Source: HRBIN12 sp964447335
Lineage (GTDB): Bacteria > Actinomycetota > UBA4738 > HRBIN12
DNA length: 27,416 bases
Reading direction: 5' to 3'
NCBI GenBank assembly: GCA_964447335.1
Contig: CAYUSA010000039.1
Location: 1-27,416, forward strand
This document shows, in pieces, positions 8,043 to 16,150 of the stretch (position 1 is the stretch's first letter; every line of letters begins with the position of its first letter). Position numbers and translations under genes: made by a program. The notes beneath the pieces are model-generated. The model worked only from the letters and a program-made list of their open reading frames with translations, did not search any database and was not told where the DNA came from.

Positions 8043-8942
8043 CGTATTCGATCGTGGCGAGAGACCCGCAGACGGGGGAGTTCGGCGCGGCGGTCCAGTC
8101 GCACTGGTTCGCGGCCGGGCTGGTGTGTTGGGCACAGGCGGGGGTCGGCGCCGTGGCGACGCAGGCGACGGTGCTCATCGACCACGGTCCGCTCGGTCTC
8201 GAGCTCCTGCGTTCGGGGCGCTCGGCCTCGGAGGCGCTCGCGGAGCGCCTCCGAGGCCGACGGGGATCGCGAGCACCGCCAGGTCGCGATGGTCGACCGC
8301 GACGGCCGGACGGCCGCGCACACGGGCTCGAGCTGCATCCGCGACGCCGGCCACCGGGCCGCCGAGGGCTTCTCGTGCCAGGCGAACATGATGCGCCGGG
8401 ACACCGTCTGGGACGCGATGCACGTCGCGTTCGCCGGCTCGAGCGGCCCGCTGGCCGAGCGGCTGCTCGTCGCCCTCGAGGCGGCCGAGGCCGAGGGGGG
8501 CGACATCCGCGGCCGCCAGGCCGCCCGGATCCTCATCGTGCGGGCCGAGTCCACCGAGCGCCCCTGGGAGGACGTGCTCGTCGACCTGCGCGTCGACGAC
8601 CACCCGGCCCCGCTGCCCGAGCTCCGGCGCCTGCTCGAGCTCCAGCGCGCGTACGACCGCCTCGGGGCCGCCGAGGATATGGAGCTCGCGGGCGACCTCG
8701 ACGGCTCGTTCGCCGAACGGCAGGTCGCGATGGCCGCCGTGCCGGACAACCCGGAGATCGCGTTCTGGACGGCGATCTCGCTCGGCCTGCACGGCCGACT
8801 CGAGGATGCTCGCCGGGCGCTCGCGGTCGCGCTGCCCGCGGACCCCGGCTGGGCGGAGCTCCTCCGACGGCTCGGTGACCAGGGCCTGATGGAGGTCACC
8901 CCCGAGCTCGCCGCCGATCTGCTCGCAGGACCCGACCGCTAG
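8039..8942 (+). pseudogene. DUF1028 family (Ntn-hydrolase-like) gene with an apparent +1 frameshift
   Basis: The first part (from ATG 8039, frame of MTYSIVARDPQTGEFGAAVQ) and the second part (EADGDREHRQVAMVDRDGRT ... ending at 8942) are the two halves of one DUF1028 protein. They include GVGAVATQATVLIDHGPLGL, HTGSSCIRDAGH, GFSCQANMM, GPLAERLLVALEAAEAEGGD and VDLRVDDHPAPLPELRRLL, with a TPR-like tail. The halves join if one C is removed near 8252, giving EALAERL-EADGDREHRQV. The break lies inside a perfect 18-bp inverted repeat (8222-8260). Whether the gene is truly broken or this is a sequencing or assembly error cannot be told here. Its ATG overlaps the ligA stop, which supports an originally functional operon gene. 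The substrate of the family is unknown. Confidence 0.8.
8222..8260. repeat. Perfect 18-bp inverted repeat with 3-base loop
   Basis: TCGGCCTCGGAGGCGCTC (8222-8239), loop GCG, then its exact reverse complement (8243-8260). It lies within coding sequence and coincides with the frameshift in the DUF1028 gene. Confidence 0.95.
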
Positions 8943-8945
8943 ACT
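8940..8945 (+). promoter_or_regulatory. Putative -10 element of gatC
   Basis: TAGACT, whose TAG is also the stop of the DUF1028 gene, ends seven bases before the gatC ATG. This spacing would give a leaderless gatCA transcript. No clear -35 is visible. Confidence 0.35.
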
Positions 8946-8952
8946 CGGGGCC

Positions 8953-9243
8953 ATGCCGGTCGAGATCGACATCGAGCACGTCGCGCGGCTCGCGCGACTG
9001 GAGCTCACCGACGCGGAGAAGGAGCGGCTGAAGGCGCAGCTCGGGCTGATCCTCGAGCACGCGGCGAAGGTCGGGGAGGTGGCGACGGCCGACGTGCCGC
9101 CGACCGCCTCGGCGATCCCGCGGGCGAACGTCCTGCGCGCCGACGAGCCGCGCCCGTCGATCTCGACGGCCGACGCGCTCTCGAACGCCCCCGCCACCGA
9201 GTGCGACCGGTTCCGCGTGCCGCGCATCGTGGAGGTGGAGTGA
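8953..9243 (+). CDS. gatC: Asp-tRNA(Asn)/Glu-tRNA(Gln) amidotransferase subunit C
   Basis: GatC (96 residues) is the small belt-like subunit that holds GatA and GatB together. It shows the usual opening IEHVARLARLELTDAEKERL, the helix LGLILEHAAKVGEVATADV, a proline-rich linker (VPPTASAIPRANVLRADEP) and the C-terminal DRFRVPRIVEVE, which packs into GatA. It overlaps the gatA start by GTGA. A TAGACT element just upstream suggests it can be transcribed independently of ligA. Confidence 0.95.
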   Translation: MPVEIDIEHVARLARLELTDAEKERLKAQLGLILEHAAKVGEVATADVPPTASAIPRANVLRADEPRPSISTADALSNAPATECDRFRVPRIVEVE

Positions 9244-10706
9244 CCGAGCTCTGCGACCTCACGGCCTCGGAGCTCGGCGCCCGGCTCCGAGCCGGCGAGA
9301 CCTCGAGCGCCGACATCGTGGCCTCGTGTGCCCGGCGCATCGACGACGTCGACGAGCGCGTCCGCGCCTTCCTCACGCGGACCGACGACCTCGCCCGCGA
9401 GCAGGCCGCGGCCGCGGACGAACGGGTGTCCGCGGGCGAAGCGCCCGCGACGACGGGCATCCCGATCGCGCTGAAGGACGTGCTCACCACGTGCGGCATC
9501 CGCACGACGTGCGGTTCCCGGATCCTCGAGACGTACGTGCCGCCGTACGACTGCACGGCGTGGAGCCGGCTCTCGGCGGCGGGCGCGGTGCTGCTCGGCA
9601 AGACCAACTGCGACGAGTTCGCCATGGGCTCCTCGAACGAGAACTCGGCGTTCGGGCCGGTGCACAACCCCTGGGACCTCGACATGGTGCCGGGGGGCTC
9701 GAGCGGCGGCTCGGCGGCCGCGGTGGCGGCGGGGGAGGCGATCTGGGCGCTCGGCACGGACACGGGTGGCTCGGTGCGGCAGCCGGCGTCGCTCTGCGGC
9801 GTCGTCGGGCTGAAGCCGACGTACGGGCTCATCAGCCGGTACGGGCTCATCGCGTTCGCGTCCTCGCTCGACACGGTCGGGACGTTCACGCGGAGCGTGC
9901 GGGACGCGGCGACGCTGCTCTCGGCCGTTGCAGGGCGGGATCCGATGGACGCCACGAGCTTGGACGAGGCCCCGCGCGACTACACCGACGGCCTGGAGCG
10001 CGACGTCCGCGGCCTGCGGGTCGGCGTGGTGGGCGAGGCGTTCGGAGACGGCGTCCAGCCCGGTGTGCGCGACAGCGTGCGCGCGGCGGTCGACGCGCTC
10101 TCGGACCTCGGCGCGGATGTCGGCGAGGTCTCGTTGCCGCACACGGACTACGCGCTCTCGGCCTACTACCTCATCGCGCCGTCCGAGGCCTCCTCGAACC
10201 TCGCGCGTTACGACGGTGTGCGGTACGGCCTGCGGGTCGACGGCGAGGACTCGGTCGAGATGATGTCGCGAACCCGCGGCGCCGGATTCGGCGACGAGGT
10301 CAAGCGCCGGATCATGCTCGGCACGTACGCGCTCTCGGCCGGGTACTACGAGGCCTACTACGGGCAGGCGCAGAAGGTGCGCACGCTCATCATCCGGGAC
10401 TACGAGGAGGCGTTCGCGTCGTTCGACGTGCTCGTCTCGCCGACCTCGCCGACGACCGCCTTCAGGATCGGCGAGAAGGTGGACGACCCGCTCGCGATGT
10501 ACCTGAACGACCTGTTCACGATCCCGGCGAACCTGGCCGGCGTGCCGGCGATCTCGATCCCGAGCGGCCTGGACGAGGCCGGGCTACCCGTCGGGCTCCA
10601 GCTCACGGCGCCCGTCCTCGGCGAGCACCTGCTGCTCGGTGTCGCGCACGCCCTCGAGGGCGCGATCGGGTTCGACGCCCGGCCTCGGCTCCTCGAGCAC
10701 CTCTAG
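9240..10706 (+). CDS. gatA: Asp-tRNA(Asn)/Glu-tRNA(Gln) amidotransferase subunit A
   Basis: GatA (488 residues) is the amidase-signature subunit that releases ammonia from glutamine to convert misacylated Glu-tRNA(Gln) or Asp-tRNA(Asn). The Ser-cisSer-Lys triad is at K79 (ALKD), S154 (in PGGSSGGSAA) and S178 (in TGGSVRQPA), in register with known GatA proteins. Other family stretches are NCDEFAMGSSNENSAFGP, GLKPTYGLISRYGL and EAFASFDVLVSPTSPTTAF. The GTG at 9240 overlaps the gatC stop by four bases. The final 123 bases are overlapped on the opposite strand by the EamA gene. Confidence 0.97.
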   Translation: MTELCDLTASELGARLRAGETSSADIVASCARRIDDVDERVRAFLTRTDDLAREQAAAADERVSAGEAPATTGIPIALKDVLTTCGIRTTCGSRILETYVPPYDCTAWSRLSAAGAVLLGKTNCDEFAMGSSNENSAFGPVHNPWDLDMVPGGSSGGSAAAVAAGEAIWALGTDTGGSVRQPASLCGVVGLKPTYGLISRYGLIAFASSLDTVGTFTRSVRDAATLLSAVAGRDPMDATSLDEAPRDYTDGLERDVRGLRVGVVGEAFGDGVQPGVRDSVRAAVDALSDLGADVGEVSLPHTDYALSAYYLIAPSEASSNLARYDGVRYGLRVDGEDSVEMMSRTRGAGFGDEVKRRIMLGTYALSAGYYEAYYGQAQKVRTLIIRDYEEAFASFDVLVSPTSPTTAFRIGEKVDDPLAMYLNDLFTIPANLAGVPAISIPSGLDEAGLPVGLQLTAPVLGEHLLLGVAHALEGAIGFDARPRLLEHL

Positions 10707-11654
10707 CTCGAGCTCGACCTCGCGGGCGACTCCACCGGCCGAGATGATGAGCGCGACCGAGGCCACGATCACCCCGCCCGCGACGAGCGTGCGAAGGCCG
10801 ACCTGCTCGTCCAGGATCAACCATCCGAGGAACACGGCGACGACCGGGTTCACGTACGCGTACGTCGAGACGAGCGAGGTCCGCGCGACCCGGAGGAGCC
10901 ACAGGTACGCCGTGAACCCGATCCACGAGCCGAACACGATGAGGTAGAGCAGGCCGAGCAGCGACGCCCGCGAGAACCTCGACACGTCGACCCGCCCGAG
11001 CTCGCCGGCCAGGATCCCCGCCACGCCGAGCGCGACGCCGCCCGCGAGCATCTCCATGCCGACACCGACGAACGGGCGCTTCGGCAAGGGCGCCTTGCGG
11101 GACCACAGCGATCCGATCGCCCACGAGAACGACGCGCCGACGACGAAGAGCATGCCGAGGAGGTCGACGTCGCTCGAGGCCTCGGCGCCGAGCAGCAGCG
11201 CGGCCCCGCCGAACCCGGCGACGAGACCCACGATGGTACGGGCGCGCAGGTGTCCGCCGAAGAACAGGCGGTCGAGCAGCGCCATCCAGAGCGGCACCAG
11301 TGCGACGAGCAGCGCCGCAACACCGGAAGGGATGGTCTTCTCGGCCCACACGACCCCGCCGTTGCCGCCGAGCAGCAGGAGCGTGCCGATGATCGCCGCC
11401 GAGCGCCAGTGCACGCGGGTCGGGCGGTCGCCGTCGCGGTCGCCACGGCGGATCGTCCACGCGTAGAGCAGCGCTCCCGCGATCAGGAACCGGACCGAGG
11501 CCGACAGGAGCGGGGGAAGCGTCTCGTTCACCACGCGGATCGCGAGGTAGGTCGTGCCCCAGATGACGTACACGGCTGACAGCGCGGCCCAGATCGTCGC
11601 GACGCCCGGCCGCTCGGTGGTGGGGACGGCCGGCCGCGACATGCGCTCCACCAT
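10584..11654 (-). CDS. EamA/DMT-family membrane transporter
   Basis: A drug/metabolite transporter with two EamA repeats and about ten membrane helices. It begins with IWAALSAVYVIWGTTYLAIRVVN, and later segments include AALLVALVPLWMALLDRLFF, LGMLFVVGASFSWAIGSLWS, GFTAYLWLLRV and NPVVAVFLGWLILDEQVGLR. The substrate is unknown. The last 40 or so residues are charged, fall beyond the final helix and are encoded antisense to the end of gatA, so the original stop was probably lost or the overlap is tolerated. The start is uncertain: ATG at 11654 is used, but ATG at 11642 has GGAG three bases upstream. The gene separates gatA from gatB, which normally stand together. Confidence 0.88.
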   Translation of the reverse strand: MVERMSRPAVPTTERPGVATIWAALSAVYVIWGTTYLAIRVVNETLPPLLSASVRFLIAGALLYAWTIRRGDRDGDRPTRVHWRSAAIIGTLLLLGGNGGVVWAEKTIPSGVAALLVALVPLWMALLDRLFFGGHLRARTIVGLVAGFGGAALLLGAEASSDVDLLGMLFVVGASFSWAIGSLWSRKAPLPKRPFVGVGMEMLAGGVALGVAGILAGELGRVDVSRFSRASLLGLLYLIVFGSWIGFTAYLWLLRVARTSLVSTYAYVNPVVAVFLGWLILDEQVGLRTLVAGGVIVASVALIISAGGVAREVELELEVLEEPRPGVEPDRALEGVRDTEQQVLAEDGRRELEPDG

Positions 11655-11743
11655 ACGGCACCCGACGGCATGTGTCACCGGCGTTCACGGAACACCGGTT
11701 ATCGCCGGGCGCACCTCCCGGCGGCGGCCCGGGACGCCTCCGG

Positions 11744-11749
11744 TAGGCT
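11744..11749 (+). promoter_or_regulatory. Putative -10 element of gatB
   Basis: TAGGCT ends ten bases before the gatB ATG at 11760, with no ribosome-binding sequence in between. An own promoter is expected, since the EamA gene splits gatB from gatCA. Confidence 0.4.
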
Positions 11750-11759
11750 TAGCCGCGTC

Positions 11760-13226
11760 ATGGCCGAGACCTTCGAGTCCGTCATCGGGCTGGAGTGCCA
11801 CGTCGAGCTCTCCACCGCCACGAAGATGTTCTGTGGGTGCCGCAACGGGTTCGGCGCGCCGCCGAACACGAACGTGTGCCCGGTGTGCCTCGGCCACCCG
11901 GGCTCGCTCCCCGTGCCGAACGCAAAGGCGATCGAGTACATCGTGCGGATCGGGCTCGCGCTCGACTGCCGGATCGCGCCGCACTCCCTGTTCCACCGCA
12001 AGAACTACTTCTACCCGGACATGCCGAAGAACTTCCAGATCAGCCAGTACGACCTGCCGATCTGCATCGAGGGCCACCTCGACGTCGAGGTCGACGAGCA
12101 GACGCGACGGATCGGCATCACGCGCGTCCACCAGGAGGAGGACACCGGCAAGACCTCGCACGCCGGTGCGACGGGGCGCATCGCGCAGGCCGACTACGCG
12201 CTCATCGACTTCAACCGGGCGGGCGTGCCGCTCGTTGAGGTCGTCTCCGAGCCCGACATCCGCACGCCCGAGGAGGCCGTCGCGTACCTGCGTGAGCTCC
12301 GGGCGACGCTCGAGGCCCTCGACGTGAGCGATGTCCGCATGGAGGAGGGCTCGTTGCGGTGCGACGCGAACGTCTCGACGCGCCGAGCGGGTGACGAGAC
12401 CCTCGGCGTGAAGGTCGAGATCAAGAACCTGAACTCGATCCGCTCGCTCGAGCGCGCCCTGCGGTTCGAGGAGGAACGCCAGCGCGCCGCGCTGCGGGCC
12501 GGCGAGCGCATCGTGCAGGAGACGCGCCACTGGGACGAGGACCGCGGCTCGACGCACACCCTGCGCTCGAAGGAGGAGGCGTTCGACTACCGCTACTTCC
12601 CCGAGCCCGACCTCCCGCCGCTCGAGCCCGACCCCGCGTGGGTCGAGAACATCCGCGCGGGCCTCCCGGAGCTCCCCGCCGCGACGCGCGCCCGCTACCT
12701 CGGCCCCGGCTTCGAGCTCACACGCGAGCAGGCGGCGACCCTCGTCGCCGATCGCCGGCTCGCCGGGCTGTTCGAGGCCACCGCCGCGGGTTCGGACACC
12801 GTCGCCGCCAAGACCGTCGCGAACTGGGTCGTGCAGAACCTCGTCGCGGTGCTGAACGACCGCGGCATCGCCCTGGAGGACGTCTCGCTCACGCCGGGAG
12901 CCCTCGCCCAGATCGTGCGGCTGGTGGAGGACGGGTCGATCTCGGTCACGGCCGGCAAGCAGGTGCTCGACGAGGTCGTGACCACCGGCAAGACCCCCGC
13001 CGACGTCGTCGCCGAGAAGGGCCTCCAGCAGGTCTCGGACAGCTCGACGCTCGAGGCCTGGGTGGACGAGGTCATCGCCGAGAACCCCGGGCCCGCCGAG
13101 CAGCTCCGCGGCGGCAAGGAAGGCATCCTCGGGTTCCTCGTCGGCCAGGTGATGAAGCGCTCCGGCGGCTCGGCGAACCCGAAGGCCGTGAGCGAGCTGC
13201 TCCGCGAGCGGCTGACGAGCGGCTGA
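11760..13226 (+). CDS. gatB: Asp-tRNA(Asn)/Glu-tRNA(Gln) amidotransferase subunit B
   Basis: GatB (488 residues) is the kinase-like subunit that phosphorylates the misacylated amino acid on the tRNA and accepts ammonia from GatA. It opens with FESVIGLECHVELSTATKMF and has the zinc-site cysteines in MFCGC and NVCPVCLGHPGSLPVPN. It continues with HRKNYFYPDMPKNFQISQYD, IGITRVHQEEDTGK, DFNRAGVPLVEVVSEPD and VEIKNLNSIRSLERAL. The C-terminal YqeY-like tail domain ends GGSANPKAVSELLRERL. Upstream in-frame codons exist, but conserved sequence starts at ATG 11760. Confidence 0.97.
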   Translation: MAETFESVIGLECHVELSTATKMFCGCRNGFGAPPNTNVCPVCLGHPGSLPVPNAKAIEYIVRIGLALDCRIAPHSLFHRKNYFYPDMPKNFQISQYDLPICIEGHLDVEVDEQTRRIGITRVHQEEDTGKTSHAGATGRIAQADYALIDFNRAGVPLVEVVSEPDIRTPEEAVAYLRELRATLEALDVSDVRMEEGSLRCDANVSTRRAGDETLGVKVEIKNLNSIRSLERALRFEEERQRAALRAGERIVQETRHWDEDRGSTHTLRSKEEAFDYRYFPEPDLPPLEPDPAWVENIRAGLPELPAATRARYLGPGFELTREQAATLVADRRLAGLFEATAAGSDTVAAKTVANWVVQNLVAVLNDRGIALEDVSLTPGALAQIVRLVEDGSISVTAGKQVLDEVVTTGKTPADVVAEKGLQQVSDSSTLEAWVDEVIAENPGPAEQLRGGKEGILGFLVGQVMKRSGGSANPKAVSELLRERLTSG

Positions 13227-13237
13227 CGGCGGGCCCC

Positions 13238-14503
13238 GTGCGGGTCGAGCCTCGAGGGACGCGCCCGGAACCCGAGCCGTGGTGGCGCCACCTCGCGCGG
13301 TTCCTCGGCGCGGCGATGGCCGCGATCTTCCGGCCGGTCGGCGCGATGTGGCGTTCGCGCGACCCGCTCGACGGGTACGGGCTCGTGCAGCTCTCGGCCT
13401 CAGCCGCCGACGCGCTCGTCGCGATCGCGCTCGCGGGCTCGGTCTTCTTCGACGTCCCCGTCGGGCAGGCGAAGGTGAAGGTGGCGCTGTACCTCGCGCT
13501 CACGATGGCTCCGCTCGCGCTCGCCGGGCCGCTGCTCGTGCCGCTGCTCGACCGCGCGGGACCACGGAGGGTGATCTCGCTCAGCGCCGCGGCGGCGCGG
13601 GCGGTCGTCTGCGTCTACGGCGCGCCCCGTGTCTCGACGCTCGTGCTGTTCCCCGTGGCGTTCGCGCTCCTCGCGCTCACGAAGGTCCACGCGATCACGC
13701 GCAACGGCCTCGTGATGGCCTACGCCGGGCGCGAGGAGGGGCTCGTCCGGGCGAACGCGCGGCTCGGGCGGATCGCGGTCGGCGGCGTGCTCCTGGCGTC
13801 CGGACCCGGGCTGCTGGTGCTGCGGCTCGGCGACGCCACCTCCGTGCTGTACCTCGCCGCGGCCGCGTACGCCGTCTCGGCGCTGCTGAACGTCCGCCTC
13901 CCGCACCCTCGGGTGCCGAAGGGCGGCGCGGAAGAGGTCGGTCGTCTCGGCTCGATCCCGCAGCTCACGGCGCCCGCGATCGGCGCGGCGGGGCTCCGGG
14001 CCGCGAGTGGGTTCCTGCTGTTCGCGCTCGCGTTCGCGCTCCGGCGGAGCGGCGAGCCGACATGGTGGTTCGGCGTGCTCGCGGCGGCGGGAACGGCAGG
14101 GGGACTCCTCGGCGACCTCATCGCGCCCCGCCTGCCGGAGAGCCTGCGCGAGGAGGCCGTCGTGGTCGGCTGTGTGATCGGCGCGGGCGTCGGCGCGATC
14201 CTGGCGTTCGCCGCGTTCTCCCTGCCGGTGCTCGCGGTGTTCGGTCTCGTCGTCGGGGCCTCGGCCGAGCTCGGGCGGCTCGCGTTCCAGAGCCTGATGC
14301 AGCGGCTCGCCCCGGGTGGCGCTCACGGGCGCGTGTTCGTCCGGTACGAGGTGCTCTTCCAGCTCGCCTGGGTGGCGGGGGCGCTGATCCCGGCGATGCT
14401 TCCGGTCGCCTTCCGTGAGGCGTTCCTCGCACTCGCCGGCCTGTACCTCATCGCGGGGGTGGGCTACCTCACGCCGGACCTGGTGGCGCGTCGCCGAGGC
14501 TGA
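13238..14503 (+). CDS. MFS-like multi-helix membrane protein
   Basis: A 421-residue integral membrane protein with about ten to twelve hydrophobic segments and an MFS-like arrangement. Examples are VALYLALTMAPLALAGPLLV, LVLFPVAFALLALTKVHAI, GFLLFALAFALR and LPVLAVFGLVVGASAELGRL. An ITRNGLVMAYAGREE stretch follows helix 4, and an LDRAGPRRVISL loop resembles the MFS motif A region. A soluble arginine-rich N-terminus of about 45 residues precedes helix 1. The GTG at 13238, 11 bases after the gatB stop, is the first reasonable start, but its ribosome site is weak and a later start is possible. Substrate unknown. It probably shares the gatB transcript. Confidence 0.8.
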   Translation: MRVEPRGTRPEPEPWWRHLARFLGAAMAAIFRPVGAMWRSRDPLDGYGLVQLSASAADALVAIALAGSVFFDVPVGQAKVKVALYLALTMAPLALAGPLLVPLLDRAGPRRVISLSAAAARAVVCVYGAPRVSTLVLFPVAFALLALTKVHAITRNGLVMAYAGREEGLVRANARLGRIAVGGVLLASGPGLLVLRLGDATSVLYLAAAAYAVSALLNVRLPHPRVPKGGAEEVGRLGSIPQLTAPAIGAAGLRAASGFLLFALAFALRRSGEPTWWFGVLAAAGTAGGLLGDLIAPRLPESLREEAVVVGCVIGAGVGAILAFAAFSLPVLAVFGLVVGASAELGRLAFQSLMQRLAPGGAHGRVFVRYEVLFQLAWVAGALIPAMLPVAFREAFLALAGLYLIAGVGYLTPDLVARRRG

Positions 14504-14599
14504 GGCCGGAAGGGCTCGAGCACGTCCGGCGAACGGCGCTCGGGCGGTAGGCTGTCGAGGTCTCGGATCGTGATCGGACCAACGGAGGAGGGAACCCGG

Positions 14600-14920
14600 A
14601 TGCCGGAGTGGGTGAAGGTCGCGAGCGCGGGCGACGTCGCCGAGGGAGAGATCAACGCGTACACGGTCGGCAACCGGACCGTCGCCGTCGCGAACGTCGA
14701 CGGCGACCTCCAGGCGTTCGACGACACGTGCACCCACCAGGGTTGTTCGCTGTCCGAGGGCGATCTCGACGGCACGATCGTCGAGTGCCCGTGCCACGGT
14801 GGGCAGTACGACGTCATGACCGGTGAGGTCGTCGGCGGCCCGCCGCCCGAGCCCGTGGACGTCTACGAGCTCGCGGTCGAGGACGGCGAGATCCGGATCC
14901 GCACGAAGGACGACGACTAG
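14600..14920 (+). CDS. Rieske [2Fe-2S] ferredoxin
   Basis: A 106-residue soluble Rieske ferredoxin of the type serving ring-hydroxylating oxygenases. The ligands are C44 and H46 (CTHQGC) and C63 and H66 (CPCHGGQYD). GGPPPEPVDVYELAVEDGEI forms the usual proline loop and last strands. The ATG at 14600 has an excellent ribosome site (GGAGGAGGG at 14584-14592). TAGGCT at 14548-14553 is a likely -10. It is followed three bases later by its probable reductase. No oxygenase subunit is present, so the electron acceptor is unknown. Confidence 0.92.
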   Translation: MPEWVKVASAGDVAEGEINAYTVGNRTVAVANVDGDLQAFDDTCTHQGCSLSEGDLDGTIVECPCHGGQYDVMTGEVVGGPPPEPVDVYELAVEDGEIRIRTKDDD

Positions 14921-14923
14921 CGC

Positions 14924-16141
14924 GTGGACGTCGTCGTCGTCGGTGGGGGACAGGCGGGGGCCTCCGCCGTCGGGGCGCTCCGTGACCGCGGGTTCGACGG
15001 CGGATTGGTGCTCATCGGCGACGAGACGCTGCCGCCGTACGAGCGGCCGCCGCTCTCGAAGGAGTACCTGCGCGGCGAGGAGAGCGAGCACCACCTGGTC
15101 CGTGCCGCCGACTGGTACGCGGAGCACGACGTCCGAACTCTCTTCGGCGTCCGGGCCGAGCGGCTCCTCGCGGCCGAGCGCGTCGTCGAGCTCGAAGGCG
15201 GCGAGCCAGTCCCGTTCGACGCGGCGATCCTCGCGACCGGGAGCCGGCCCCAGCGCCCGCCGATCCCGGGCCTGGACCTTCCGGGGGTCTTCGACCTCCG
15301 CTTCGCTCGCGATGCCGACCGGATCCGCGAGGCGGCGGCCGGCGCGAGCAAGGCCGTGCTCGTCGGGATGGGCTTCATCGGCGCCGAGGTGGCCGCCTCG
15401 TTCCGCCGGATGGGCCTCGACGTCACGGTGGTGGAGTTCTCCTCGACGCCGCTCGAGCGCGTGCTCGGTCCCGAGCTCGGCCGGGTGATCGAGGGCCTGC
15501 ACCGCGACCATGGCGTCGAGATGATCTTCCGCGATGCCGCCGAGCGGTTCGAGGGGGACGGGCGCTTCGAAACGCTCCTCACGAAGGAGGGCCGCCGGAT
15601 CGAGGCCGACCTCGCGATCGTCGGCGTCGGCGTCGAGCCTCGCACCGAGGTCGCCGGCGACGGGTTCGGCGTCCACGACGGGATCCCCGTCGACGCATCG
15701 CTTCGGACCGCCGTGCCCGGCGTCTACGCGATCGGCGACGTCGCGCGGCACGACCACCCGGTCTTCGGACCCGTGCGCGTCGAGCACTTCGACAAGGCGA
15801 TCAAGCAGGGCGAGCTCGTCGCGAGGAACGTCCTCGGAGCCGACGCGGTGTTCGACGACGCGATGTGGTTCTGGTCCGACCAGTACGACAGCCAGATCCA
15901 GATGTCCGGGTTCGCGACCGAGTGGGACGACATGGTGATCCGCGGGAGCCTGCAGGACCGGAGCTTCGCCGCGTTCCTGCTGAAGGACGGCGTCCTGCGC
16001 TCGGCCTTCACGATCGACTGGAAGCTCGACTGCCGCCGCTGTATGCCGCTCATCCGCGCGCAGGTGCGTCCGGACCGCAAGCTCCTCGCCGACCCGTCCT
16101 TCGACCTGCGGACGCTGCACCCCCCCAAGGACGCCGCGTGA
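14924..16141 (+). CDS. FAD-dependent ferredoxin reductase
   Basis: A 405-residue pyridine nucleotide-disulfide oxidoreductase fold enzyme of the ferredoxin-NAD(P) reductase group that feeds oxygenase electron chains. It has an FAD motif VVVGGGQAGASA at the N-terminus, LPPYERPPLSKEYL, an NAD motif VLVGMGFIGAEVAASFRRMG and the FAD-contacting VPGVYAIGDVARHDHP. A reductase C-terminal domain follows (VFDDAMWFWSDQYDSQIQM). A CRRC pair near residue 367 in the C-terminal domain is noticeable. The start is GTG three bases after the Rieske gene, so the two are co-translated and very likely partner proteins. Confidence 0.92.
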   Translation: MDVVVVGGGQAGASAVGALRDRGFDGGLVLIGDETLPPYERPPLSKEYLRGEESEHHLVRAADWYAEHDVRTLFGVRAERLLAAERVVELEGGEPVPFDAAILATGSRPQRPPIPGLDLPGVFDLRFARDADRIREAAAGASKAVLVGMGFIGAEVAASFRRMGLDVTVVEFSSTPLERVLGPELGRVIEGLHRDHGVEMIFRDAAERFEGDGRFETLLTKEGRRIEADLAIVGVGVEPRTEVAGDGFGVHDGIPVDASLRTAVPGVYAIGDVARHDHPVFGPVRVEHFDKAIKQGELVARNVLGADAVFDDAMWFWSDQYDSQIQMSGFATEWDDMVIRGSLQDRSFAAFLLKDGVLRSAFTIDWKLDCRRCMPLIRAQVRPDRKLLADPSFDLRTLHPPKDAA

Positions 16142-16150
16142 TCCCGCGAC

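Noticed and set aside
5325..8135. 936-codon open frame on the minus strand
   Set aside because: It is antisense to UPF0280 and ligA, both clearly real. Its composition (Arg/Leu/Asp/His-rich, no motifs) is that of a GC-rich shadow frame.
13400..16120. 906-codon open frame on the minus strand
   Set aside because: Antisense to the MFS-like, Rieske and reductase genes; low-complexity arginine/glutamate-rich translation without domains.
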